Made by a program: the position numbers and the translations under genes
Shown here: in pieces, positions 23,901-63,907 of the stretch
How the letters are laid out: every line of letters begins with the position of its first letter
Numbering within the stretch: the first letter of the stretch is position 1
NCBI RefSeq assembly: GCF_000283155.1
Contig: NW_004454171.1
Coordinates: forward strand, 8,820,849 to 8,884,848
Reading direction: 5' to 3'
DNA from: Ceratotherium simum simum
Lineage: Eukaryota; Chordata; Mammalia; Perissodactyla; Rhinocerotidae
DNA length: 64,000 bases
Notes under the pieces: model-generated
The model's input: only the letters and a program-made list of their open reading frames with translations
Databases searched by the model: none
What the model was told of the DNA's origin: nothing

Positions 23901-25079
23901 ACAGTGACCAAAGCTTTGGTGGATAAAATGAAATTTGTGATGTGGGGTAGTGAAAAGCATAGATGCATAGAAACATCTCACTTTTAGAAACAGTGTATTT
24001 TTATAAAACCTAATAGAGACATTCTTTTTACCTTCTATGTATTCCTATAGCAACTCTTTCTTCAAATTTTATGAGAGGATTTGAAGAGATTTTATGACAC
24101 TAAGAAGCAGCATTCAATTTAAGAATCTTAAAATCTAACAAGGATGAAAAAGCATAACCTTATGTGGACAAAGGGCACAGGCAACCACATGCCCACCTGC
24201 CAACTTCCCAAATAGGAAAAAAAAAATCACATTTAGTTATATATAATATAGTAATAAAAGATATATGAAATCAGCTGTAAAAATTCTGAAAAAAGTCAGT
24301 TTCTTTGTACTATAACAGTATAAAATGTCATTTTTCATTAAAATTAAAAATATTTTGAACCTTTTGACACAGCAGAGCTAATACTGACAACATGCCACTC
24401 TACCTGGTGGGTGCCATGCTCCCTCTACCCATGTACATTTTGCACCAGGCTTTGCATCGCTTGATTCACAAATTTCTTATAATCACTCAGCCATTTCATT
24501 TTTTTTGGCTATGGTTGATTATGGTTTCTTTTTAGATAACCATGGTTATTTCAAAATAATATAAAAACAGTTTCTCTTTTGCTCTTCCTGGAAATCCTTT
24601 AGCAACTAACTTCTCCAATTGCCTCTATATCTTGTCTCTTCCTCCATCTTCTCCTCCCTCTGCCTCTTTCATGACCTAGCTCATAATTTACAGAAGCGTA
24701 ATACATACATAACTAACATCTTCAGTTTAACAACTGGTTGGTAACATGCCTCACGACTGTAAAGAGTGGCAGAATTTGAGGTGAGAGCCTAAAAGCATTT
24801 CTGCAGAGCAGAAAGGAGGAAACATGAAAGATAAGCAAATTTAAGTGAAATATATCCAATTAAACATAGTTCTTCAGTAAGACCAAGTCCATGTGCTATG
24901 TCGTTTTTACACTGTAACCACTCCTATTCAAGTCCAGGACCTACTCAGTAGATGCCTATCTACTCAAATACACAACCACCCTGATTCGGTAGGTTCACAG
25001 AACAATATAAAAAGAGAAACAAGGAATCTTGAAAACGGAAAAGAAGAGATTTTTCACTTCTTTATAACATGAAATATTC
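23901..25079. other. Intergenic AT-rich DNA, nothing recognised
   Basis: No gene signature, structural RNA or nameable repeat. Confidence 0.4.
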
Positions 25080-25093
25080 TATTTCATTATTTT

Positions 25094-25294
25094 TTTATTT
25101 TATTTATTTATTTTTTCCCCCAAAGCCCCAGTAGATAGTTGTATGTTATAGCTGCACATCCTTCTAGTTGGTGTACGTGGGACTCGACCTCAGCATGGCC
25201 AGAGAAGCGGTGCGTCAGTGCGCGCCCGGGATCCGAACCCTGGTCGCCAGCAGCGGAGCGCGCGCACTCAACCGCTAAGCTACGGGGCCAGCCC
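25094..25294 (-). mobile_element. ERE SINE
   Basis: Reverse-oriented ERE with the CTAGAAGGATGTGCAGC module. Target duplication TATTTCATTATTTT at 25080-25093 and from 25295. Confidence 0.95.
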
Positions 25295-25490
25295 TATTTC
25301 ATTATTTTTAACTACAAAAAAGACTACATCTGATTGCTAATGGTACATCAATTCAACTTCAAAACTCAGATTTAATACATTCTTCTAAGGGAAAGCAAGA
25401 ACATAGTCACCCACTTTAATTACAAGATCCTATCAATTAATGAAACCTGTGACTTTGTGTAAACTTGGTGAGTAAAGAGTGTGACATGGA

Positions 25491-25840
25491 GGGCCGGCCC
25501 GTGGCTTAGCGGTTAAGCGCGCGCGCTCCGCTACTGGCCGCCCGGGTTCAGATCCCGGGCGCGCACCGACGCACCGCTTCTCCGGCCATGCTGAGGCCGT
25601 GTCCCACATACAGCAACTAGAAGGATGTACAACTATGACATACAACTATCTCCTGGGGCTTTGGGGGGACAAAAAAAAGGAGGAGGATTGGCAATAGATG
25701 TTAGCTCAGAGCCGGTTTTCCTCAGCAAAAAGAGGAGGATTAGCATGGATGTTAGCTCAGGGCTGATCTTCCTCACAAAAAAATAAAAATAAAAAAAATT
25801 TTAAAAAAAATGGAATCGAGTATTTTAAAAAAAAAGAATT
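25491..25840 (+). mobile_element. Long ERE SINE carrying both tail modules
   Basis: Has the CAACTAGAAGGATGTACAAC module followed by two GTTAGCTCAG..TCTTCCTC modules, so it is about 100 bases longer than most copies here. Target duplication TGACATGGA at 25482-25490 and 25841-25849. Confidence 0.93.
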
Positions 25841-26260
25841 TGACATGGATGTGATTAATGACTGGAGGCCATGAGTTCAATTTAACTGCTTCTCCATCTG
25901 CTCCACTTTCTGTAAGTCCATCAACATCCTCTTCTAGTCTTAAATCTAAAACCTCCCAGCATTACGAAACAGATATATGAGAGATTCATGAAACTGTATC
26001 CCCAAGCTTGAATTTTAAGGGATTTTGATTAATAATAAAGTTATGTAAGACATAAGTTAGGAACCTGAAAGGCAGCAACTGATCAAAGATAAAGTACATC
26101 TTGTGTAAAATCAATCCAGAACACCTTAAAGAATTTCACATGCCATAGGTCTTAAATTTATCTTTTTATCCACTTCTAGGATCCTTCTACGTGACAGATA
26201 CTCTGTTAGCCTAGCACACAATCCTACCTTGCCTTTTTTATCTTCTAAAAAAGATAGCAT

Positions 26261-26485
26261 GGGCCGGCCCCGTGGCTTAGCGGTTAAGTGCGTGCGCTCC
26301 GCTGCTGGCAGCCCAGGTTCGGATCCCGGGCATGCACTGACGCACCGCTTCTCCGGCCATGCTGAGGCCGCGTCCCACATACAGCAACTAGAAGGATGTG
26401 CAGCTATGACATACAACTATCTACTGGGGCTTTGGGGGAAAAAACTAAATAAATAAATCAAATTATTAAAAATAAATAAATAAAT
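26261..26485 (+). mobile_element. ERE SINE
   Basis: Complete ERE with A box, B box GGTTCGGATCC and an A-rich (AAAT)n tail. AAAAAAGATA at 26247-26256 and 26486-26495 is the target duplication. Confidence 0.94.
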
Positions 26486-26495
26486 AAAAAAGATA

Positions 26496-29000
26496 TCAGA
26501 TTTTCCTCCACAAGAAGACATGCCAGTGGTTTAAAGGATATCTCCTTTACTGTTATACTCACTGAGATATTTTCAGAGATGAAAAAGTCACTTAATACTC
26601 ATATTCTCTATAGCATTATTTAACCCTCTATGGAGAGTCTGATCCATCTATTCCAGTGCTCTGCCTGATGGTGAGGAAACTAGGATAATTAATCTACTCA
26701 ATACCTGTTATTCTTTCGTTCACTGAAAATGTATGAGCTGACTACCTATAAAGCATTCCATTTAGTCCTAGAGATACAAAAGTGTTCAAGATTGTTTCCT
26801 AGAGCTCACCATCACGTGGCAGAAGGCAGACATAGAAACAGTAAATTAGAGAACAGATTATTACAGAGGTACAAATCAAATGCTCTGGAGAAACAGAGAA
26901 AGCAGTTGGACACACAGCCCATCTAGAAAGCGCTAGAAAGACTAAGAAGTCACCAGCAGAGAGATGATAGAAAAAATACAGAGAGAAGCTAAAAGGACCA
27001 GGCTTTAACAGAGTTTACCAACATGAAAGGGAGAGCAAAGAATAAAGGACCCCACAAGATAATTCCTGAATTTCAACATAATCATAGAAATGTTAACAAT
27101 AGAATAAAGGGAGAAAAAGAGCTGTAACCAACTAAAAGCAGTCATCAGAAAGGGTTTCTCTTGTCCCTATTATAAATTTAGCAATAGTATAAATAGATAA
27201 TTCTATGAAATCCCTGGATTGGCTCTTTTGGTATCAACAATATTAATTTTGATAACAATAATGGGAAAATGACTAAATTTCATAGGAATTTTAAGGGGAA
27301 AGAATACTAAGCCATAATACAGTACAATCAAATATCATATAAAAAAGAAGTTTTGTTTAAAAAGTTAAAGGTGATATATATTCACACACATATCCCATAC
27401 ATGATTGTGATAGAAATTACACAAATATTTCAGATTTTGAAAAATCATATGAATAGAATTATATCATATCACCAAAAAAAGTGCTCAAACAAAAATCTGC
27501 AAATATATGTAACCACTATTTTTGACTCATGGGATATAACCAGAAGGCAACATCATCTCCTACTACCTTTTTAAATATTCAGATATTTTTCTCCCAAGTT
27601 GAAAAACCTTACCCTCAAGTAATAAGTCCACAGTATTCCTTTAATTCACAAAGCACTGAAACAGAATGTCTAGCCCCCTATAACTATAAAAACACCAAAA
27701 GTCACAGTCCACCAGCTAGGCCAGGCTACAAGCTGACCACCTGCAGTAGGCGTAGAAGGCAGGCATGGTCCTTTTCTTCTTTCCTGCCTAATTCTATCCC
27801 TTCTCCCTCAGCTAGCTAATTATAGCTTGATCCTGCCAGGGTCAAAACTGTAAAGTGTGGTTTAATATCTGGCTGATACTATTACAAGATGGTTTTAAGC
27901 AGTCTGAAACTGGCAATTATTTTATAGCTGACTTGCTTTCAGGAGCCTTTCTGTACTCACAACTGTTCTCACCTGCAACTCCCTTGACCTGAATGAATAC
28001 AATCCATTCTGTTGGCCTTTCTTTCTTCTTCACTCTTAAGGAATCCAGAGATTCACTTTGGATTATCCTCTTCTGAGGCCTCTTCAGACCTCTAAGTGGC
28101 CCTTTTGTACTGTATCTAAAATGGATCCCCCATAATGGCTCACTCTCTTTCATGCTTGACGAACACGTGGTCCTTCATAAGCACTCAAGTGGTTTTTGTC
28201 AAAAAAAATGCTTCGAGTGCAGAGCAGGATCAACATATTAGCAATTCTCCCTTCATCAGCCAAAATCTTCTCAGGTTCCAGGTTTCCTGGGTATGACTCA
28301 AACACCTGCTTCCAGAACTGTAGGAGATTCCTATCAAGCTCTCCCAACTCAGTTTTATGAGAAATAAACAGCCTCTTACCTCCTCCCTTTGGCAACTTTG
28401 TAACTTTTCTTTTTTTCCATGAAATGCATTCTCAAATTCATTACAGATTAGCTACTCATTAAAATACTATATGATGAAAGACTGAAAACTACATAGCATT
28501 TATAATAGAACTAAATTAAGTTTCTCTTGTAAATGAGGAGGGTGATCACATTCTTGCCTAAGAATGGAGATTCACCCGTGACAAAATGGGGGCAGGGAAA
28601 ATTTGCAGAGAAATCAAATCTTCAGTTCAAATGTGTCAACTCTCCAAATTTTTATGTCCGCAACTAGGTGTTATTTTTTCAATCCAAAGATCAAGTCTAC
28701 ATTCCAACATATTTTATTAAAATATTACATACTTACATTAAGAAATACGCTCATAACTTGCTGGATTGAAATAACTCAGTATTTACTTTAAAATGAATAT
28801 GAACAAATACAAAGAGTATCTAAGAATAAAACATATCAATTACCAAAAGCAATCAATTTAATAGATATGGGTTACATGCGAAACTCTGGCATACTAGTAG
28901 CTTTGAATGGATAGCTTTGAAAGGTTTACAAGTCCTAAGTCCATTCTTATTAAACTGTTTTGAGTGGAGTGTGATTCAAAATAAGTCAGGGAGATTTACT
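26496..29000. other. Intergenic DNA; weak L2-like segment and one odd open block
   Basis: About 26700-27000 resembles an L2 end (ACCTATAAAGCATTCC..GAGATACAAAAGTG..AGAGCTCACCA). The block 27917-28395 is listed separately. Nothing else is recognised. Confidence 0.4.
27917..28395 (-). pseudogene. Unrecognised protein-like block (two linked open frames)
   Basis: Reading leftward from 28395 (no ATG at that end), about 81 codons include ELGELDRNLLQFWKQ and FESYPGNLEPEKIL, which look protein-like. The stop overlaps an ATG at 28151-28153 that opens a further 78 codons in another frame. There is no splice site or promoter I can support. It could be a retroviral gag or retropseudogene remnant; I do not recognise it. 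Confidence 0.3.
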
Positions 29001-31680
29001 TTCAGCATGATGATGTGAGGAGGCTGACCAATCAACTCCACTTTTAAAACAGCAACTCTTAAGTTGGATAAAATTGTTTAAAAACTACCATGTAGGTACT
29101 CTGGAAATCAACTGAAGATCTACAACAAACTAAGAAGTGTTTATTCATGAAAACCACCGAAGTTCAGGCAAGAACATTGTGAGTCTGTAGTGGTGTGCCC
29201 TCACATCCCACGCCAGAGCTTGCTGCCACTGCCAGAGAGACACACTTGACTCCATGCATTGTAAGGTGAAGTGGGGATCTCAGTGGTAAGCAAAGTTCTC
29301 TAGCCTGAGGCTGCAGAACTGTTTGGGGCAAACAACAAATGGAGTAGCTGGAAGTTCTGGGAGGTAAGACAGCCATCTGGGTTTGACACGTGCTCCATAT
29401 ACTCCAGATTTACCAGAGGCATGCAGAGCAGAAAGTGAAGCTAGTTCAAGCCACCCACACATCTATGATTGCCAAAGCCTGCACATATGCACTAAGGAGA
29501 AGCAAAAAAGCTCATTAGAAAGCAAAAACCAGGGCAGTCTTGCAAATGACCTGAATACTGAATGTACTCACCATTCCACACACAGATCCATCAGCAGAAT
29601 GGAGGGCCTGACTGATGGGGATTGAACACAACCTCTGTTCAATCTTTGGATAATGCTAAGCTATGCAGATGCAACAGACCTTCAGGAAGCAAGATTCAAA
29701 ATTTTAAAAAATAGGCAGAGATATCATAAGTGGCTGCATATTGTAGTAGAGACAGACTTCACAAATTTACTGAAGGCAAGATACTAAACAAAATCAGAAC
29801 ACCACTCTGGGGAGAAAATCAGAATCTGTAACTGCTACATTATCTGAAATTCAACAAGACAGCAAAGAAACAAGTGTGACCCTTACTAAGGAAGAAAAGC
29901 ATTAAATAGAAACTGAGTGTCTCCAAGTGCTGGATTTAGCAAAGACCTAAAAGCAGCTATTATGAACATGTTCAAAGAACTAATGGAAGTCATGTTTAAA
30001 GACTTAATGAAAACTATGATGAAAATGATGTAATGCATGAAGAATCTCAATAAAGAAATACAAAGTATATGAAAGAACAAATGGAAACTTGGAGCTGAAA
30101 AATACAATCTCTGAAATGATAAATTCAGTGGATTTGAGATGGCAGAAGAAAGAAGCAGTGAACTTGAAGAAGAATCAGCAAATGAACAAAGTCTCAGACA
30201 CCAGATCAACATCAAATGTATCAACACACGTGACAAGAATCCCACAAGGAAAAGAGAGAGAGAAAAGGACAGATAAATATATGTGAAGAAATAATTGCCA
30301 AAACTTCTCAAATCTGATGAAAAACATTAATCTACAGATCCAAGAAGCTCAACAAATCCCAAGCAGGAAAAATCACATGGAGAGCTACACCTAAACACAT
30401 TATAATCAAACTGTTAAAAGACAAGGCTAAGAAAAAAATCTTGAAAGCTGCAAGAAAAAAAACAACCTATTACAAAAGAAGACCAAAATTATAATTAACA
30501 GCTGACTGCTCATGAAAAATAATGCAAGTCAGGGGTCTGTGGGATACCATATTCAAAGTGATTAAAGAAAAAACTGTCAACCATGTATTCTACATCCAGC
30601 AAAATGATTCTTAAACAACAAAGGCAAAATAAAGACATTCCCAGATAAAGACTGAGCATATGATTACATAAAGCAGGAGTAATGTCACTGTATTGTTAAG
30701 CTTTAACATGTACAGATGTAACATATGACAACAAGAGCACAAAGAAGAGAAGAAAAGGAGATAGAAATAAAGTTCCCACATTTTACCAGAATTAAATCTG
30801 TATTATTTTGAAATAGACTGTGATAAGTTAAGATGCATACTGTCATCCATAGAGCAACCACTAAAATGTAACTCAAAAAAGGAGGAACAGAGGGATCACT
30901 TTAGATATGAGAACAGAAAAGAAATAGCAAAATTGCCAATGTAAAAACAACTATATCAATATTAAATATGAATGAACTAAACACCCCACTCAAATGACAG
31001 ATTGTCAGACTGGATAAAAAAAGCAAAATCCATTTGATAAAAAGACTTGTATTCAGAATACATGATCTCTTACAACACATAAGACAAACAACCCAAAAAA
31101 AGGGGTGGAAGGGGGTAAAAGATTTGAATAGACATTTCTCCAAAGAAGATACACAAATGGCCAATAGCATAGGAGAGGCTACTCAACATCACTAGTCCTA
31201 GAGAAACGTAAATTAAATCCACAGTGAGATACTACTTCATACCCACTAGAATAGCCTTATCAAAAAGACAGACTACAAGAAGTACAGTAGAAGATGTGGA
31301 GAAACTGGAACCATCATACATTAGTGCTTGGAACATAAAATTGTATAGTTATTTTGAAAACAGTTCATCAGGTTCTTAAAAAGTTAAACAATAACTTACC
31401 ACACGACCCAGCCATTTCAATTCTAGAAGTAACCAAGAGAAAGGAAAACACACAGCCACACAAAGACATGTACACACACATACATAAACATATACACAGA
31501 AAAAGGGAGAGGGAGGGAGGGAGGAGAAGAGAAAGGAAGGGGCACAATAAAAAAAAATGGGGTAAATGAAAATAATTGGTGAATCTGGATCAAGGGTATA
31601 TGGGAGTGCCTTGTATTATTCTGATAACATTTCTGTAAGATTGAAAGTACATAAAAATTTAAAATTACCAAAAAAGGGGG
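29000..31680 (+). mobile_element. Old L1 with internally deleted ORF2
   Basis: Sense L1: 5' region to about 29900, ORF1-like remnant at about 29990-30700, ORF2 start-like NMNELNTPLK near 30970, then a jump near 31020 directly to the late ORF2 segment ([15 protein letters not shown] near 31120-31165) and a 3'UTR to about 31680. Most of ORF2, including RT, is missing. Confidence 0.8.
31455..31540. repeat. CA-rich then GA-rich low-complexity tract
   Basis: ACACACATACATAAACATATACACAG followed by a purine run of GGGAGGGAGGGAGG type, inside the L1 3'UTR. The G-rich part could form a quadruplex. Confidence 0.7.
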
Positions 31681-31759
31681 CAAAAATAGTGCATAACAAG
31701 CTCCCTCTATCAACTTCTTCAATGAAGACCATATCCAGCATAAACGTTATTAGAAAACT

Positions 31760-32723
31760 GTACGTAATTTTAATAAAATCACATCAAGAATATAATTTGG
31801 TTGTAAAACCAATACAATGTCCTCTAAAATAATTACTCTATTGAGTTAAATAAATTCATCTGTAAAGCCTGTAACAACACATTCATATTCACAAAATCTG
31901 AACGAAAGGTAAACACAACTTTCCATTTCTAACACAGGGTAATTCAAAAGTTCACTTTGAAGGGACTGACTTTTTGGTTCTATTTTGCTTTCAATAATAC
32001 CAAGCATAACTATATGAATTTGAAGTATGTTACTTGTTTAATTAACAAAATACTGCTGCTATAAAATAAATGTCATTAGAGTGATAGTAATGTTTTAAAA
32101 AAACACTGAAAATAAATGCAAGATGCATTTTTAAAAGGTTAGAATCATTTAAATCCCGATTCTATCTGTACGTTTACAATTCTCTACTCTTAGATTTTTA
32201 AAAACCATTTTATATATGGTCAATGGAGCATGATTAAGTGCATCTTAATGAAGTTTCCACTGATGTACATAGAAATATGGTTTACCAACAGCCAAATAGC
32301 ATCATTTCTTTATCAAAGATCAATGGTATGATCTAGAAATAAAGACAACCCTTCAACAATTTTACTTTGCTAACTAAAAATACTTCCCAGGAGCTAAAGG
32401 CACAATTTTTATTCACATCTAGTACAATAACCACCCATAAAATCATTACTTATTTTCAACTTAATAACTGATTGACATTTTCAAACAAGCTGTTTTCAAT
32501 CCTGATAGTTCTTTATTTTCTTTAATATGTTTGCTATTTGCAGTAGGTGTCCATCATGAGAATAACCATAATTAGATAACTGTGACAAATATCAACAAAG
32601 TATTTCACACCCTTGAGTGATATCAAGTCAAGAATGGGAGAAAAGCATTGCAAAAGGAGATTACTGCAATGATACTTATATTCTTGCAATAAAACCAGCA
32701 ATGCCTCCATTTCAAGAGAGTTA
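31760..32723 (-). other. YME1L1: YME1L1 3' untranslated region (extent uncertain)
   Basis: AT-rich sequence after the stop with no recognised repeat. Minus-strand poly(A) signal candidates are AATAAA at 32512-32517 and 32408-32413, and ATTAAA at 32037-32042 and 31769-31774. Without transcripts I cannot say which is used, so the left limit is a guess. Confidence 0.45.
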
Positions 32724-59831
<27,108 letters not shown>

Positions 59832-60072
59832 CTGAATAAAACAGTATCACATTTACTTTTCATTGCAAATTTTTATAAGAAAAGAAAATTGCCTAAGATT
59901 CAAAACTCTCCCAGCATACTTGTACATCCTAGTTTATCATCTTATTTTTTTAACAGTTCTTTGCCTGACACTTCAACACGCTTATCACTGAAGTCATTAA
60001 AACGGACTCAATCTATACAAATAACTTTACTTTTTCTTGGTAATTTTAAAATATTAAAAACAAAACAAAACA

Positions 60073-60308
60073 GGGCCAGCCCCATGGCTTAGCGGTTAAG
60101 TGCATGCGCTGCGCTGTTGGCGGCCCGGGTTCGGATCCCGGGCGCGCACCGACACACCGCTTGTCCGGCCATGCTGAGGCCGCGTCCCACATAGAGCAAA
60201 TAGAAGGATGTGCAGCTATGACATACAACTATCTACTGGGGCTTTGGGGGAAAAAAAAATAAAATAAAAATTAATAAAAATATATATATGTGTGTGTGCA
60301 TAAGCATT
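60073..60308 (+). mobile_element. ERE SINE in YME1L1 intron
   Basis: Flanked on both sides by TTAAAAACAAAACAAAACA-like sequence as target duplication; the tail holds a short TATATATATGTGTGTGTG tract. Confidence 0.93.
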
Positions 60309-60379
60309 TTAAAAACAAAACAAAACAAAACAAAAATCTATCGATGAGCATCAAATAAAAGTCAATGTCTCCTAATTCC

Positions 60380-60757
60380 TCAAACCCCAATCCCACTTCC
60401 CAGAAGTAACCACTGTTAATAACTCCATGACCCTACTTCTATGTATTTAAACACATGCTCTTTCTATAAACATAGTGTGTAACTTTTTGCAGTCATCTTC
60501 TTTCACTTAACAGTATATCATGGACATTTTCCAGAACAGGTCAGATAGTGCATTCAGTTTAATGGTTGTTCATAGTCTTTCAATTTATCAGAGTATAGCA
60601 GTTCATTCAACCACTTCTCTACAATGGACATTAGTTGTTTCTTGGTTTTTATTACTAAAAATAATACCACAGTAAACATTCTTGTACATATTCTCTCTCA
60701 GCACATGTAAACTAAATTCCTAAAAGTGAAACTGTGAGGTTTAAATTATTTAACACC
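60380..60757 (-). mobile_element. Old antisense L1-type segment, left part
   Basis: AAGTAACCACTGTTAATAA, CAGTATATCATGGACATTTTCC and ACCACAGTAAACATTCTTGTACA are typical of old L1 3' sequence read in reverse. It continues after the ERE pair at 61284. Confidence 0.65.
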
Positions 60758-60773
60758 AAGAAATTGCTCTCTA

Positions 60774-61030
60774 GGGTGCCACACTGGTGGTGTAGTGGTT
60801 AAGTTCACACACTCTGCTTCTGCCACCTGGGGTCTGTGGGTTCAGATCCCAGGCACGGACCTACACACCACTCATCAAGCCATGCTGTGGCAGTGTCCTA
60901 TATACAAAATAGAGAAAGACTGGCACGGATGTTAGCTCAGGGACTATCTTTCTCAAGCAAAAAGAGGAAGATTGGCAACAGATGTTAGTTCAGGGCTAGT
61001 CTTCCTCATCAAAAAAAAAAAGGGGGGGGG
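60774..61030 (+). mobile_element. ERE SINE, first of a tandem pair
   Basis: TAGTGGTTAAGTTCACACAC A-box region, GGTTCAGATCC B box, and an A-run then G-run tail that adjoins the next ERE. AAGAAATTGCTCTCTA (60758-60773) precedes it. Confidence 0.92.
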
Positions 61031-61267
61031 GCGGTGCCAGCCTGGTGGGGCAAGCAGTTAAGTGCACGCGTTCTGCTGTGGCAGCCTTCGATCCCGGGCG
61101 CGCACCGACGCACCGCTTGGCAAGCCATGCTGTGGCAGCGTCCCATATAAAGTAGAGGAAGATGGCATGGATGTTAGCCCAGGGCCAGTCTTCCTCAGCA
61201 AAAAAAGAGGAGGATTAGCAGATGGTAGCTCAGGGCAGATCTTCTCACAAAAAAAAAGAAAGAAAGA
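61031..61267 (+). mobile_element. ERE SINE, second of a tandem pair
   Basis: Starts GCGGTGCCAGCCTGGTGG directly after the first copy's tail, and has its own (AAAG)n tail. The outer duplication partner AAGAAACTGCCCTCTA follows at 61268-61283. Confidence 0.92.
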
Positions 61268-61283
61268 AAGAAACTGCCCTCTA

Positions 61284-63705
61284 AAATTCTGTTATCAATT
61301 TTTACACACACCAATAAATATGAATGTCCTTTTCTCCATACCCTCACCAACAATGGATAACAAATATAAATCTTTTCAATTTGTACAAATCTGATGGGCA
61401 AAACTGGGACCTTGTTTTAACATGCATTTCCGATTAGAAGGAAAATTTTTGAGAAAATTTTTTATTTTTACTGACTACTTTATTCTTTAGTGAATTGACT
61501 ACTCATGACCCTTGCCCCTTTTTCCGTTCTCATTTGTAGAAGAATATGGATGTTGTGCACACTGACCTTTAATTATGTATATTTCAAACAATTATTTTAA
61601 TATGTCTGTGTGCTTTTTAATTACGTTAAACAGTAATTTATAAGGTTAATGTAGCGCTACCTTTTAATCTTTAGTGTTTTCTGCATTGTGTTTTGATTAC
61701 AGAGTCCCATCTCCAAGCTAAGATTTTAAAGATATTCTACTTACTCCATCTAATACTTTTAACTCTTTTGTTTTCAGATCTTTACCTATTTGGACTTTTT
61801 TTTAAGATGTAAGAAAAGAATCTGAGTCCCTCTTTTTATGCCCAAGTTTAAAATCAACTTCTTGATTTTCATAACAAGTCTTTAGAGTTTTGATTGGAGT
61901 TGCATTGAATTAATAAATTTGGGTGTAAATTGACACTGTTATAATACTGAGTCCTTTTAAAAAGCATTATGGTATTCCCTCATTTTATTGTACTCAGGTC
62001 TTCTTTTATTTCCTTCAGTAAAGTTTCACACACATATATATACGTGTATACGCGTATATATCATGTTACAGATTTCTTATGAAGACAAAAGATTTAATGA
62101 ATTTTGAAGAAACTGTAAATAAAACCTATTGTTATAAGAAAACTATTGATTCTTATGCATTTATCCTATATGGTACCAATGTAATGAATCCTTACTACTT
62201 GAACAGCCTTTCAGTTGACTTTCTTGAATTTTCTGTAAATAATCATATCCCCTGCTAATTATAATTTTGCCCCTTCCATTAATTTATATATAATTTTTAA
62301 AAATTTTATATTAATTTCTATATAAATTTTTTTAAAGAATGAGAAAAATATGGATAAAACAGACATTAAATGAATATAAGAACAAGAAACAATTTTACTT
62401 AATTAAACCAAGACTAAGTTTAACTTGAAAAAAACCAATAAAATAGAACGACTTACTTTAGAAAATTCTTTTTCTTTTTAATCACATTGTTCAGAATCCC
62501 CAAATTACCACGGAACAAAAACAGGATACTAGACATCTTATTTCTCATATTAATGAGATCATAATAGATATTCCTAAGAAATTAAAAGTTTCCTTCTATT
62601 CTAGCTTTCTAAGAGTTTTTAGGAAGCATAGCAATTAAAATATATCACACATCTTTTTACCATACGTTGCAACAATATTATTTTTCTTCTCTAATCAATT
62701 AACCTGATAAATTAATACACTTCCTAACATTAATTCACTCCTATAGTCCTTAATCATATTTTTTAGCACATTTCTACACTTACTTTCAGATTTTAATTTG
62801 GATTTCTGTATCTATATTATTATAAGAGAAATTGATGTATTGCATTCTCTTTTTGTGTTAATATTTTAGTATCAGTAATCTCATGAAAGCCTCTATCCTT
62901 TTCTTTATTAGAAAAGTTTTAAGTAACAGGAAACTTCTGATCTTGGAAAACAGAACACAGCCATAAAACCATCTGAGCCTAAGGCCTCTGGGGCAAAGAG
63001 ATTACATTTGAAAAATATTATCTTGCAAATTTTATGACTATTGTCTTATCTCTTCTTGTGTCAATTTTGCTAATTTATAGCTTGGATAACTGTTTTCAAT
63101 ACATTTTTTTTCACAATATAAAATTATACACACCATCTTGTAATTTTAAAATCATCATCTGTGGCATTCTTACTTGTTTCCTTGTTTCTTACTCAGACTT
63201 GTTAGGTTGTTCTATTTCATAAGTTTTTTTCAAATTAAACTTATTCTTGGTTTAATTAAGTAAAACTGGTTCTTGCTTTTATATTCATTTAATGTCTGTT
63301 TTATCCATATTAATTTCTCCCATTCTTTGAAAAAAATTCTCAAAGTGAATATTTATTTCCCATCTTTCTTGTCTTCTAATAAATTATACAATGCCCTCAG
63401 CATCACTTTGTCTTCAACCCAAAGATTTTGATATGCAGATTTTCATTGTGGTTCACGACTAACTGTAATTTCAGTTTTGATCTCCCTTCAGCCACATGAC
63501 ACTTAGAAAAGATTCTCAAATTTCCATGTACTTAGGTGTTTTTTTTAAGCTATCCTTTCTGTTAATGTGATTTTGGTTTTATTGTGTGATCAGAAAACCT
63601 AACCTCTTAGTTATTACATTTTGAAAATTTATTAAGATCTTCTTTATACTTGAATACATGCTCAGTTTTTATAAGTCTTTCATGAATATTTAAAAATATA
63701 TCATC
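61284..63705 (-). mobile_element. Old antisense L1 (decayed) in YME1L1 intron
   Basis: GGAGTTGCATTGAATTAATAAATTTGGG, CATTATGGTATTCCCTCATT and ATTGTGTGATCAGAAAACC match L1 ORF2 read in reverse and follow the expected order. It is heavily decayed; small open frames within it are meaningless. Confidence 0.65.
62024..62062. repeat. Alternating purine-pyrimidine, self-complementary tract
   Basis: CACACATATATATACGTGTATACGCGTATATATC-type sequence. It can fold on itself and could adopt Z-DNA; no known function. Confidence 0.6.
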
Positions 63706-63711
63706 CTTCTT

Positions 63712-63896
63712 GGGCCAGCCCTGGTGGCCTAGTGGTTGAGTTTGGCACCTTCTGCTTTGGCAGCCCAGGTTTGGTTCCTGGTTGTGGACCTACACCACTC
63801 ATCTGTCAGTGGCCATGCTGTGGCAGCAGCTCACGCACAAAAAGAGGAAGATTGGCAACAGATGTTAGCTCAGGGCAAATCTTCCTCAGGAAAAAA
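63712..63896 (+). mobile_element. ERE SINE in YME1L1 intron
   Basis: GGGCCAGCCCTGGTGGCCTAG start and TTAGCTCAGGGCAAATCTTCC tail; one of the more diverged copies. Confidence 0.9.
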
Positions 63897-63907
63897 TATG
63901 TCACCCT

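Noticed and set aside
25139..25333. Recurrent peptides of the MYVIAAHPSSCCMWD type in many places
   Set aside because: They are translations of the reverse strand of ERE SINEs, not a protein family.
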